Source: Myxococcales bacterium (GTDB lineage Bacteria > Myxococcota_A > Polyangia > Polyangiales > Ga0077539). Taken from it: 64,000 bases of DNA. Each line of letters begins with the position of its first letter. The first letter of the stretch is position 1. The notes below the pieces were generated by a model, which saw nothing but the letters and a program-made list of their open reading frames with translations, was not told the DNA's origin and made no database searches. The DNA is taken from the NCBI GenBank assembly GCA_016792845.1, contig JAEUKH010000022.1, positions 242,726-306,725 of the forward strand. The letters are read 5' to 3'. Shown in pieces: positions 1 through 7,022 of the stretch. Both the position numbers and the translations under genes were made by a program.

Positions 1-255
1 CGCATCGCCGACATCACCGATGCCGCCAAGGCGCTCGAAGATCAAGGCAAGATCGTGCTCGCGGCGGGGCTCAGGCAGAGCGCCCCGGGGGCCATCTTGA
101 GCGAGGCCCTCCGCGCGTGGAGCGGCTACCACACCAACGCCGTCTTGGCCCCCTCGGCGGGGGGCTTCATGCTCTCAGACACCAACCTTCTTTTGTATTA
201 CCAAAACCGCCTGGCCGCTTCGGGCTTGGGCTTTCACCCGGGGGTTCGTCGATGA
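1..255 (+). CDS. C-terminal end of a probable glycerol-3-phosphate acyltransferase (5' part outside window)
   Basis: The frame is open from base 1 to the TGA at 253-255, so only the last 84 residues are present. The tail contains LLLYYQNRL near the end, a pattern that resembles the end of the C-terminal domain of PlsB/GPAT-type acyltransferases, which make lysophosphatidate at the membrane. The TGA overlaps the ATG of the next gene (ATGA), and that gene is a glycerol-3-phosphate dehydrogenase homologue, which fits phospholipid synthesis. The acyltransferase motifs (HX4D) lie outside the window, so the assignment rests on a short tail and gene context and is tentative. Confidence 0.4.
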   Translation, partial: RIADITDAAKALEDQGKIVLAAGLRQSAPGAILSEALRAWSGYHTNAVLAPSAGGFMLSDTNLLLYYQNRLAASGLGFHPGVRR

Positions 256-1190
256 GCGCGGCCGAGCGCGTAGGGGTTGTGGGCGGCGGTCGTTGGGGGC
301 TCGCGCTGGCCTGCGCGGCGCACCGCACCGGGGCCCGGGTGACGCTCATGACCCGCCGCGGCGAGCCTGAGGCGCAGCATCGCGGCATCACCGTGGTCGA
401 CGCGTTCAAGCCCTTGGCCGAGGGCGCGTCGCTCATCTTGGTGGCGGTGCCGAGCGAGGTGATGCCCGGGGTGGCCCGGAGCCTCGGCGAAGTGGTCGAC
501 GGCTCACACTTCCTCGTGCACGGGGTGCGCGGGCTCTCGCACGAGGGGCTCCACACCTTGACCGATGTGCTGCGCGCAGAGACCGCGGCGCGGCGGGTGG
601 GCGCCCTGGCGGGGCCGGTGACCGCCGACGACCTCATCGACGGGCGCCCCGCGGTGATCGCCATGGCGTCGCGCTACCCTGAGGTGAACGAGGCCGTCAT
701 CGCGGCCCTCGGCGGCCCGCTCTTGCGCGTCTCGACCACCCAAGACCTCACGGGGCTCGAGTGGGCCAGCGCCCTCGTGGGCTGCCTCGTGATCGCCCTC
801 GGATACGGCCGCGCCCTCAACATCGCGCCGGGGCTCCTCGCGGGGCTCCTCACCCGCGGCATCCACGAGGCGAGCCAGCTCGCGGCGGCGGCGGGCGCAG
901 AAGAGAAGACGTTTTACACCATCGCGGGCATCGGCGACTTGATGGCCGCGATGGGTCAAGACCACCGCCCCGAGGCGCGCCTGGGGGCCGCGCTGGCCCT
1001 CGGCGACGGCCTCGACGTCGCGCGGCAGAAGGCGGGTCAGCGCATCGAGGCCATCACCCTCATGCCCAGGGTCGTGGCCTTGGCGAAGCGCGAGCGGGTC
1101 GAGGCCCCGGTGTTCGAGACCATCGCCCGGGCCCTCACCGGGAGCATCACCCCGCAAGAGATCCTCTCGGGTTTGATGACCCGACGATAG
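252..1190 (+). CDS. GpsA-like NAD(P)-dependent glycerol-3-phosphate dehydrogenase, divergent at the active site
   Basis: The protein has 312 aa, close to the usual GpsA length. The ATG at 252 overlaps the stop of the upstream gene and places the Rossmann motif VVGGGRWGLALA at residues 7-18; longer in-frame starts would lie inside the upstream gene. GpsA landmarks include GPVTADDLIDG, LLTRGIHEAS and the AGIGDL motif. The lysine of the signature A-L-K-N-V is Val here (SALVGCLVIALGYG), the K-G-L element reads VRGL, and the SRN motif is degenerate (HRPEARLG). GpsA normally reduces dihydroxyacetone phosphate to sn-glycerol-3-phosphate. With these substitutions the protein may be inactive, regulatory, or act on another substrate. 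Confidence 0.8.
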   Translation: MSAAERVGVVGGGRWGLALACAAHRTGARVTLMTRRGEPEAQHRGITVVDAFKPLAEGASLILVAVPSEVMPGVARSLGEVVDGSHFLVHGVRGLSHEGLHTLTDVLRAETAARRVGALAGPVTADDLIDGRPAVIAMASRYPEVNEAVIAALGGPLLRVSTTQDLTGLEWASALVGCLVIALGYGRALNIAPGLLAGLLTRGIHEASQLAAAAGAEEKTFYTIAGIGDLMAAMGQDHRPEARLGAALALGDGLDVARQKAGQRIEAITLMPRVVALAKRERVEAPVFETIARALTGSITPQEILSGLMTRR

Positions 1191-1246
1191 CCGAGCACGG
1201 CGCGCATCTTTAGAATCAATCGCAGCACCCTTCAGTCGAGTACAAC

Positions 1247-1927
1247 ATGATTGAACGAATCACATTTGCCACAGAAGACGGGCGTACGGCCTCGGGTGTG
1301 TTGGGCGCCCCGGGGGGTGATCAGCCGGCGGGGGCGGTGGTGCTCTTGCAAGAATGGTGGGGCGTCAACGCGCACATCGCGAGCCTCGTCGAGCGCCTCG
1401 CCGCGGCGGGCTTCTTGGTGCTCGCGCCCGACCTCTACGAGGGCCGCATCGCCACCGACGCCGCCACCGCGAGCGCGTACATGACCGAGCTCAAATGGCC
1501 CCGGGCCTTCGAGATCGTGAAGGGCGCCGCGGCCACCCTCAGGGCGCACCCGCGCTGCAACGGCAAGCTCGGCGTGACGGGGTTCTGCATGGGCGGGGCG
1601 GGGGCCCTCCTCGCGGCCGCGACCCTCGCGGGCTTCGACGCCGCGGTGGCGTTCTATGGCGTGCCGCCGGCCGAGCTGACCGACTGGTCGACGGCCGAGA
1701 CGCCGCCGCTGCAAGCGCACTTCTCGGCGAGCGACCCTTGGGCCCGGGTGAGCCGCGCAGAAGAGATCGGCGCGGCGCTCAAGGCCCGCGGGCGCGGCTT
1801 CGAGCTCTTCGTCTACGAGGCCGAGCACGCCTTCGTGAACGACACGCGCCCCGAGGTGTACAGCCCCGCCGACGCGATGCTCGCGTGGTCGCGCATGGTC
1901 GGCTTCTTTCATCAGCACCTCCGCTGA
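1247..1927 (+). CDS. Dienelactone hydrolase family protein
   Basis: The protein has 226 aa, a typical length for the family, an alpha/beta-hydrolase with a Cys-Asp-His triad. The nucleophile elbow is GFCMGGAGAL (Cys near residue 114), the Asp is in SASDPWA and the His in EAEHAFVND. The N-terminal stretch with QEWWGVNAHI is typical of carboxymethylenebutenolidase-like proteins, which open enol-lactones in aromatic catabolism, though many members are general esterases. No pathway partner is adjacent, so the substrate is unknown. The start was chosen as the first ATG that begins the conserved N-terminal strand. There is no strong Shine-Dalgarno sequence. Confidence 0.9.
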   Translation: MIERITFATEDGRTASGVLGAPGGDQPAGAVVLLQEWWGVNAHIASLVERLAAAGFLVLAPDLYEGRIATDAATASAYMTELKWPRAFEIVKGAAATLRAHPRCNGKLGVTGFCMGGAGALLAAATLAGFDAAVAFYGVPPAELTDWSTAETPPLQAHFSASDPWARVSRAEEIGAALKARGRGFELFVYEAEHAFVNDTRPEVYSPADAMLAWSRMVGFFHQHLR

Positions 1928-1936
1928 GCGGGGCGC

Positions 1937-3025
1937 TTACTCTTTAAAGAAGTCGGCCGCGTGCCACACCGCGAGGTGCTCGGTGAGCGCCGCGACGACG
2001 GTGCCCTCGGGGTTGATCTCTGTGAGCTTGAGCTCGTCCCACGGGGTGCCCCGCCCGCCCTGGCGCGTCTTGGCGTCGATCACGTTGATCGCGTGGTTGT
2101 CGAGTGAGAGCCAGTGCGCCCCGAGGCTCGCCTGGGTGCCCCAGCTTTGATAACAGAGCGAGTCGGTCTTTTGAATGAAGTCGAAGCGGTGCGTCTTCGC
2201 GTACCAGCTGTCGTAGAGCACCGTATGCTCGTCGCAGAAGCTCACCGCGTGGGCCTGAGGGCCCTTGTCGACCAGCACCTCGAGAGTCTCAAGGTCGAGC
2301 ACCACCACGCATTTGTTGTCGTCGAGGGTGGCGAAGCGTCGACCGGCCGGGTGAAAGGCCATGGGGTGACTGATGAACACCGGGCCCAAGACGAAGCGCC
2401 CGCGCTCGGCCCCGTCGCGCATCTGCCGCACGACCAGGGTGTCGGGGCGGTCGCCCTCGGTCGGCAGCGCCCAATGCACGAGGGTCTCGAGGTCTGGAGA
2501 GAGCGCCCACGCGGGCCAGCGCCGCGGCCCCGAGCTGCAGAGGGTGTCGGGCGACCAGACCCGCTCGGCGAACCAAGGCGCTGCGGCGCTGAGGGTGTTG
2601 TTGACGAGATCCCAAGAGAGCACCGCGCCCCCCGAGAGCACCATCAAGGCCCTTTGCTGCGCGGCGTCTCCCTGGAGGTGGACGACGGCGCGCCAGCTGT
2701 GCGGGCTGCGGGGCGCGTCGAGGGCGGCGGTGAGGCGCACCTCGCCGTGTTCGGTGCCGCGCTGTTCGAGGGTGACCCCGGCGCTGTGCTCGTGCGCGAC
2801 CAGCACGGTCTTGCCGTCGTGCGCGAGGCTGAAGGCGCCCTTCGAAGAGCTCGCGATCACCCACCGGGGCGGGGTCTGCGTCTGAAACGCGGCGCTCCAT
2901 TTCTTGAAGGCTGCGGTCGAGAGCGACGCGGCCTTGCAAGCCGCGCTCAGCGACTGCCCGGCGGCGATGCGTTGATTGACCTCGATGACCTTCTGGGTCA
3001 TCGCCGCGTGTCTCAGTGTCGCCAT
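1937..3025 (-). CDS. HTH-like N-terminus plus beta-propeller-like protein of unknown function
   Basis: The protein has 362 aa when started at the ATG at 3025, just before a helical segment (residues about 9-45) with the look of a transposase/resolvase-type helix-turn-helix: NQRIAAGQSLSAACKAAS then STAAFKKWSAAF. The rest is strand-rich with WD40/propeller-like repeats such as VVVLDLETLEVL and AHAVSFCDEHTVLYDS, about 50 residues apart. It lies 8 bp downstream of the sigma-factor gene on the same strand, so the two are probably co-transcribed. An in-frame extension upstream would overlap the sigma gene and is Arg/Pro-rich, so it was rejected. A role in controlling or sensing for the sigma factor is only an inference. 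Confidence 0.65.
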   Translation of the reverse strand: MATLRHAAMTQKVIEVNQRIAAGQSLSAACKAASLSTAAFKKWSAAFQTQTPPRWVIASSSKGAFSLAHDGKTVLVAHEHSAGVTLEQRGTEHGEVRLTAALDAPRSPHSWRAVVHLQGDAAQQRALMVLSGGAVLSWDLVNNTLSAAAPWFAERVWSPDTLCSSGPRRWPAWALSPDLETLVHWALPTEGDRPDTLVVRQMRDGAERGRFVLGPVFISHPMAFHPAGRRFATLDDNKCVVVLDLETLEVLVDKGPQAHAVSFCDEHTVLYDSWYAKTHRFDFIQKTDSLCYQSWGTQASLGAHWLSLDNHAINVIDAKTRQGGRGTPWDELKLTEINPEGTVVAALTEHLAVWHAADFFKE

Positions 3026-3033
3026 GTCGGGGC

Positions 3034-3744
3034 CTACTCTTCTGGCATGAGCGCGTCTCGCTCTGGGTCGAGCGCGGCCCGCGCGAGCTCGAGGGCGCGC
3101 GCGTGGAGTCGGCTCGCCCAACTCTTGGTGAGCTTTTGTTGTTTGCCCGCCTCTTCGATGGTCAGGCCGCGCACATAGACCCCCTCAAGGATGCCGCGTT
3201 CGCGCTTCGGCAGCGCCCGCATCATCGCGCTGAGCCGCGCCCTGAGCTGCTTGCGCTGAAGGCTCTCGTCGGGGTCTTCGACGCCCTCGGAGGTGACCCC
3301 TTCGGCGAGCTCGGCCATGCCGAACGCGAGGGTCGCGTCGTCGAGGAGCCGCGCGAGCGAGGCCGCGGCGTCGGCCACCGCTTCGGGGCTCGCGGGCGCG
3401 TGGGTCGGCGCGGCGTCGGCCAGCCGCGACTCGGCGAGGTCGTCGACCGCCGCGAGCGAGGCGGCCCGCGCCCGGGCGTAGGGCGAGGCCGCGGCTTCGC
3501 GACGGTAATAGTCGAGCATGGCCCCGCGGATGCGATAGTACGCGAAGCTCGAAAAGCTCGCGTTGCGGCCGGGGTCGTAGCGCCGCGCGGCGTCGAGGAG
3601 CCCGTCGTGCCCGGCGGCGGTGAGGTCGTCGATGCGCACGAAGCTCGGCAAACTCTTCAACAGCAGCGCCGCGATCTTGCGAACCTGGGGAAGACCCTGC
3701 TGCACCCGGGCGTCGATGCTCATCGCGCCTTCAGAGTCGCTCAC
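3034..3744 (-). CDS. RNA polymerase sigma factor of the sigma-70 family (FliA/group 3-like)
   Basis: The protein has 236 aa. Region 2 is clear at about residues 35-80 (DDLTAAGHDGLLDAARRYDP, then FSSFAYYRIRGAMLDYYRRE), in the style of FliA/WhiG/SigB-type factors. Region 4 lies at about 175-220 (RALPKRERGILEGVYV, TIEEAGKQQKLTKSWASRLH). A roughly 60-residue Ala-rich linker with LLDDATLAFGMAEL sits where region 3 should be. The factor would direct core polymerase to a dedicated promoter set. No recognisable anti-sigma factor is adjacent; instead an HTH/propeller-like gene follows 8 bp downstream. An alternative ATG lies at 3723. Confidence 0.88.
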   Translation of the reverse strand: MSDSEGAMSIDARVQQGLPQVRKIAALLLKSLPSFVRIDDLTAAGHDGLLDAARRYDPGRNASFSSFAYYRIRGAMLDYYRREAAASPYARARAASLAAVDDLAESRLADAAPTHAPASPEAVADAAASLARLLDDATLAFGMAELAEGVTSEGVEDPDESLQRKQLRARLSAMMRALPKRERGILEGVYVRGLTIEEAGKQQKLTKSWASRLHARALELARAALDPERDALMPEE

Positions 3745-3902
3745 GCCGACATCGTCGCGTCATGCGACGGCCCCTGTCAATCGCGCGCCACCACCCCGAG
3801 AAGCGAGGCTGCGCGGCCCCGCCCCGTCGCCCTCACCCTTGGGGTCGCCAGGTTCGCCGAATTGAAGATTGTTTTCAAGGGTTTACGGCCGCGATGGGCC
3901 TC

Positions 3903-4469
3903 TCAGCGCATCAGCGTCGGCGCCACCAGCTCGGCCAGCATCGGATACGACTGGTACCCCACCACCCGCTGGACGAGGGCCCCCGCGCGGTTGAACAAAT
4001 AGGTCGTAGGCACCCGCTCGATCTGCCCCAGCGCCGTCGCCCCGGCGCGCATCTCGGTGCTGGCCAGCGCCAGGGTCGTGCGCTCAAGGTGGAGCACGCT
4101 CTGATACGTCTCAAGCAGCGTGCGCAGCGAGCTCGGGTCGCTCTGGTCGCCCACCAGCGCGATCACCGCGAGCTCGTCGGGGTGCTCGCGGGCCAGCCGT
4201 TCGAGATGCCGCACCAACGCTTGCGAGTGGACATCATCGACCGAGATGGCCGCCACCACCACGCCGCGCCCTCGCAGCGCCTGAAGCGAGACTTCACGAT
4301 CGCTCAGCGGCGTGTCAAAGCGAAGATCGACCGGCACGAAGCCGACTGGGGTCTCTGACGAGCGAAGGGCGCTCTGCGAAGAAGACGCCGCGACGGAGGT
4401 GGTGGCGTTGCGCGTGCAAGCGAGCGCCACAAAACCCGAGAGGGCGATGATCTCGAAAGATCGTTTCAT
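3903..4469 (-). CDS. Redoxin/thioredoxin-fold lipoprotein lacking the CXXC motif
   Basis: The protein has 188 aa. The N-terminus (MKRSFEIIALSGFVALAC) is a lipoprotein signal with its lipobox Cys at residue 18. After a Ser/Thr-rich linker it follows the AhpC/TlpA pattern: VVVAAISVDDVHSQALVRHL, then VIALVGDQSDPSSLRTLL, then the cis-Pro strand VPTTYLFNRAGALVQRVVG. Where TlpA-like proteins carry WCxxC or a peroxidatic Cys there is none (the segment reads SVDDVHSQA), so thiol redox chemistry is unlikely. Its ATG overlaps the stop of the upstream nucleotidyltransferase gene (4466-4469). It probably acts as a periplasmic scaffold or binding protein. Confidence 0.7.
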   Translation of the reverse strand: MKRSFEIIALSGFVALACTRNATTSVAASSSQSALRSSETPVGFVPVDLRFDTPLSDREVSLQALRGRGVVVAAISVDDVHSQALVRHLERLAREHPDELAVIALVGDQSDPSSLRTLLETYQSVLHLERTTLALASTEMRAGATALGQIERVPTTYLFNRAGALVQRVVGYQSYPMLAELVAPTLMR

Positions 4470-5770
4470 GGTGTGTCTGTGGCCAAGGCTGCATCAAGAG
4501 CGGGCTCGGCGTCTTGTTCAAACTGCGGGGTCGGAGGTGGCGGGCCGTCGGGGCCGAAGACTCCCGAGACGGGGGCGAAATGGCGGCGCGCGGCTTCGGT
4601 GCGGGCCTCGCGGGCGAGGGCCTCGGCGACCCTGAGGTCGGGGCGTCGCGGCAAGACCGAGCGGGCCCGCGCGTCTTCGAGCTCGGCCCCCATGGCTTCG
4701 GCCCAGGCGAGGCTCTGGGCGATGGCGACCTGGCCCGATTTGATCTCAAGGAGGCGCGTTCGGAGCGCGCCCTCGACGGTGATGAGCGGGCGCCCCGTAC
4801 GGAGCCACTGGGTGGCGCAGGCGAGGAGCCGCAAGAGGTTGTAGGCGTTCTTGGGCCTGAGCTCGCGGGGGAGGTCGAACTGCGCCGAGGCGGTCTTCGA
4901 GAAGCTCACCAGCGCTGCGAAATCGGCCGAGGCGAGGAGCCCCTGGTCGTGCATCGAGCGGCAGAGCTGCTTGAGGTACTGCTTGCACCGGGCGATGGCC
5001 TCGGGCTCGGGGAGCGCGAGCGAGGCCTCGCGGGCGAGCCGCGCGGCGGTGGCGTCGAGGGTGAGCGCGGGGTCGTCGCGGAGCCAGCCGGTGGTGAGGG
5101 CCCTGTGCTCGGCGAGGCGCGCGTTCTGGGCGAGCTTGCGCGCTTGCGAGAGGGCGTAGCGGCCGAAGGTGCCGTAGATCTCGTCAGAGACGAAGGCGTC
5201 GCGGTGCGCGACGAGCTGCGCCCCGAGGGGGTCGCGCACACGCACCTCGGGCACGTACAGCATCTCAAGGGTGTTGGGGTCGGCCCGGAGGAGCTGGTCG
5301 ATGGCCTTGCGATGCTCCCAGTGCACGCTGCTGCCGTCTTGCGAGAGGAGCGTGTCGGGGGGCGGGGCGAGGCCCGCCGTCCATCGGAAGGGCAAGAGGA
5401 AGACGCCCCTGAGGTCGGTGTCAGAGTCTGCGTTGGCGAGGCCCCAGGCGCGCGACCCGACCGTGGCGTCGAGCAGCACCGTCTCGCGCAGGGCCTTCTC
5501 AGCGGCCTCACGTTCGAGCGCGAAGCGCACCTGGCCGACCCGCCTCGGCGCGATCTCATCGCGGGCGTAGGCCACCGAGCCCACCCCCACGACCTTGACC
5601 AGCACCGTGTCGCCCTCGATCGAGGCCACCCGGCCGACGGCCCCTTGCGGCACGCGGCGCGCCCCGTCGAGGCTCGTGCGCGCGACGAGGCTGCTCACCT
5701 CGGTGCCGTTCGGCAACGGAATCGACTGCAAATCAAGCGCTTGGAGTGATCTGATCCGAATCGAGGTCAT
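4466..5770 (-). CDS. RlaP/YcgL-type predicted nucleotidyltransferase
   Basis: The protein has 434 aa. The polymerase-beta-type signature GSRAWGLANADSDTDLRGVF lies near residues 108-127, with the paired acidic residues that bind metal in this superfamily. EMLYVPEV and the helical remainder fit the RlaP family (COG3541), proposed to act in RNA repair with ligases and kinases. About 90 N-terminal residues (GAVGRVASIEGDTVLVKVVG) look like a small SH3/KOW-type barrel. No RNA ligase or RtcB gene is nearby, and the downstream partner is a redoxin-like lipoprotein (ATGA overlap), so the biological role is open. The ATG at 5770 is the first in the frame. Confidence 0.72.
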   Translation of the reverse strand: MTSIRIRSLQALDLQSIPLPNGTEVSSLVARTSLDGARRVPQGAVGRVASIEGDTVLVKVVGVGSVAYARDEIAPRRVGQVRFALEREAAEKALRETVLLDATVGSRAWGLANADSDTDLRGVFLLPFRWTAGLAPPPDTLLSQDGSSVHWEHRKAIDQLLRADPNTLEMLYVPEVRVRDPLGAQLVAHRDAFVSDEIYGTFGRYALSQARKLAQNARLAEHRALTTGWLRDDPALTLDATAARLAREASLALPEPEAIARCKQYLKQLCRSMHDQGLLASADFAALVSFSKTASAQFDLPRELRPKNAYNLLRLLACATQWLRTGRPLITVEGALRTRLLEIKSGQVAIAQSLAWAEAMGAELEDARARSVLPRRPDLRVAEALAREARTEAARRHFAPVSGVFGPDGPPPPTPQFEQDAEPALDAALATDTP

Positions 5771-5874
5771 GGCTCCGCGGTCTCACCCGAGGCTCGGCGC
5801 GACGCCCCGAGTGGCATCGCCCGGGCGGAGGGCCCCGGCGAAGATGACCCGCCTCGCGCCCCCGCGCAAAGCCC

Positions 5875-6423
5875 TCACTGCCCCGACGGGAACAACCCAT
5901 CGAGACCCTGCCCGATGAGCTGTTCGAGCCGGGCCCTCGCCCGGAGCGCCTCGACCCGCCCGCTCGCGGCCTCGTCGGGGCCGCGGCCTCGCACGGCTTC
6001 GAGCCTCGCCAGGAGCTCAATCACCTGGGTTTCGAGCGCGGCGCGGCGTTCGAGCTGCGCGGCCTCGATGCGCGCGAGGGCCACCTCGCTGGGGTCAAAC
6101 GCCAGCCGATCGAGCGAGAACTGAACCCGCAAATCGAGCACCAGCGCGTCGTCGGCCGACACCCGATCGGCGTTGTTCGGGCTTGTGCTCTGGGTCAAGG
6201 TCGCTCCGAGGTTTCGGCCCACCCGCAGCGAGACGCTCGGCAACCACCCCGCGCGCCGCGCACGCTGCGCCATGGGCGCGGTCTGGACCCACCCGGCCCG
6301 CGCGAGGGCGAGGGCGGTGACCTCGGCCACCACGCCCCGGCTCAGCCACGAGGGCGGATCGGCGCGCAAGGCCGCGGGCCAGAAGAGCAACGCCGCGAGG
6401 GCGACTCCGCGCGGAGGCTTCAC
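5875..6423 (-). CDS. Secreted protein of unknown function with helical C-terminal half
   Basis: The protein has 182 aa. It begins with a Sec signal peptide (MKPPRGVALAALLFWPAALRADP, cleavage after ALRA). The middle has alternating strand-like segments (LPSVSLRVGRNLG, ALVLDLRVQFSLDRL) and the last 80 residues form an Ala/Glu/Arg-rich helix that may be a coiled coil. The pattern of strands followed by long helix recalls part of a TolC-like or envelope-associated protein, but I do not recognise the family. Its start overlaps the stop of the 85-aa gene upstream (6420-6423), so the two form an operon. Confidence 0.6.
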   Translation of the reverse strand: MKPPRGVALAALLFWPAALRADPPSWLSRGVVAEVTALALARAGWVQTAPMAQRARRAGWLPSVSLRVGRNLGATLTQSTSPNNADRVSADDALVLDLRVQFSLDRLAFDPSEVALARIEAAQLERRAALETQVIELLARLEAVRGRGPDEAASGRVEALRARARLEQLIGQGLDGLFPSGQ

Positions 6424-6677
6424 GGGCTCGCTCCGCCGCCGAAGGTGAGCGTCACCGTGCCCGACAGGCCCAAGGGCATCGGGTCAGAGGCGCCCTCCGC
6501 GGGCATGAGCTCGGTCGTCGCGCGGCGCGTGAGACGGAGCGTGACCCGCGGGAGCAGCGCCAGATACCGCGGCGCCGCGTGCGCCCGCTCAGGCCACCGC
6601 GGCTCGAAGGGCAAGACATCGTGCGGGTCGGGGTCGACCGGGGCCGCGAGGGCCACCACAAGGGCGAGGGTCTTCAT
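6420..6677 (-). CDS. Small secreted protein, unknown function
   Basis: The protein has 85 aa. The ATG at 6677 gives a short signal peptide (MKTLALVVALAAPVDPDP). The remainder is Arg/Pro-rich, with LALLPRVTLRLTRR and a Gly-rich end (GTVTLTFGGGASP) that look like outer-membrane-type strands. It overlaps the downstream 182-aa secreted protein by ATGA, and the two may act together in the envelope. A longer in-frame start at 6803 lacks signal-peptide character and was rejected. Confidence 0.55.
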   Translation of the reverse strand: MKTLALVVALAAPVDPDPHDVLPFEPRWPERAHAAPRYLALLPRVTLRLTRRATTELMPAEGASDPMPLGLSGTVTLTFGGGASP

Positions 6678-6813
6678 GGGGCCGCGTTGTCGCTCGGAGG
6701 CCCGCCGAGGTTGCGTGGGGCCGCGACGATTGTGCGACGCTGCGTTGGTTGGCTGTGTGAAAAGAGAAAACCGTGGGCTTGTGAGAGGGCTCTGAACAGG
6801 CACCGTGTGTGCC

Positions 6814-6831
6814 GCCGGGCGAGCGCCCGGC
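6814..6831. terminator. Strong GC hairpin between small secreted gene and island boundary
   Basis: GCCGGGCGAGCGCCCGGC can fold into a near-perfect GC stem. There is no clear T-tract on either strand, so it is a hairpin of uncertain function. It sits just outside the left direct repeat, downstream of where the 25198-25917 gene would have ended before island insertion. Confidence 0.35.
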
Positions 6832-6837
6832 CCGCCC

Positions 6838-6876
6838 TTACTGCGACGACTGCACGCCGCGGGCCCAGGCTGCCGC
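6838..6876 (-). repeat. Left copy of island-flanking direct repeat (att-like)
   Basis: A 38-bp sequence starting TACTGCGACGACTGC and ending CCCAGGCTGCCGC (6839-6876), identical to 25199-25236. On the minus strand it reads as the residues AAAWARGVQSSQ followed by TAA (6838-6840), a detached copy of the end of the gene at 25198-25917. The bases just outside differ between the copies. Confidence 0.75.
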
Positions 6877-7022
6877 CCCTCTCGCCCGTCGCCGGCCCGC
6901 GTGGGGCGCGGCGGTGTGTCGTGCCGCGCGGCAACCTTCGCGGTGGAAGGGGCGAGGCCTCATGCGCGAGGGAATCGGGCGTTGACGCGGCCCGGGCGTC
7001 TGCGCTTCCCTTCTGCGCGCCA

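Larger units (their letters stand above)
6678..7022. other. Intergenic region upstream of drmA
   Basis: These 345 bp hold a GC hairpin (6814-6831), the left 38-bp direct repeat of the island (6839-6876) and about 145 bp of leader before drmA. I see no convincing -35/-10 pair. Several frames stay open here, but none has recognisable protein features. Confidence 0.5.

Noticed and set aside
3026..3121. N-terminal extension of the HTH/propeller-like gene
   Set aside because: It overlaps the sigma gene and is Arg/Pro/Ala-rich, typical of a shadow.
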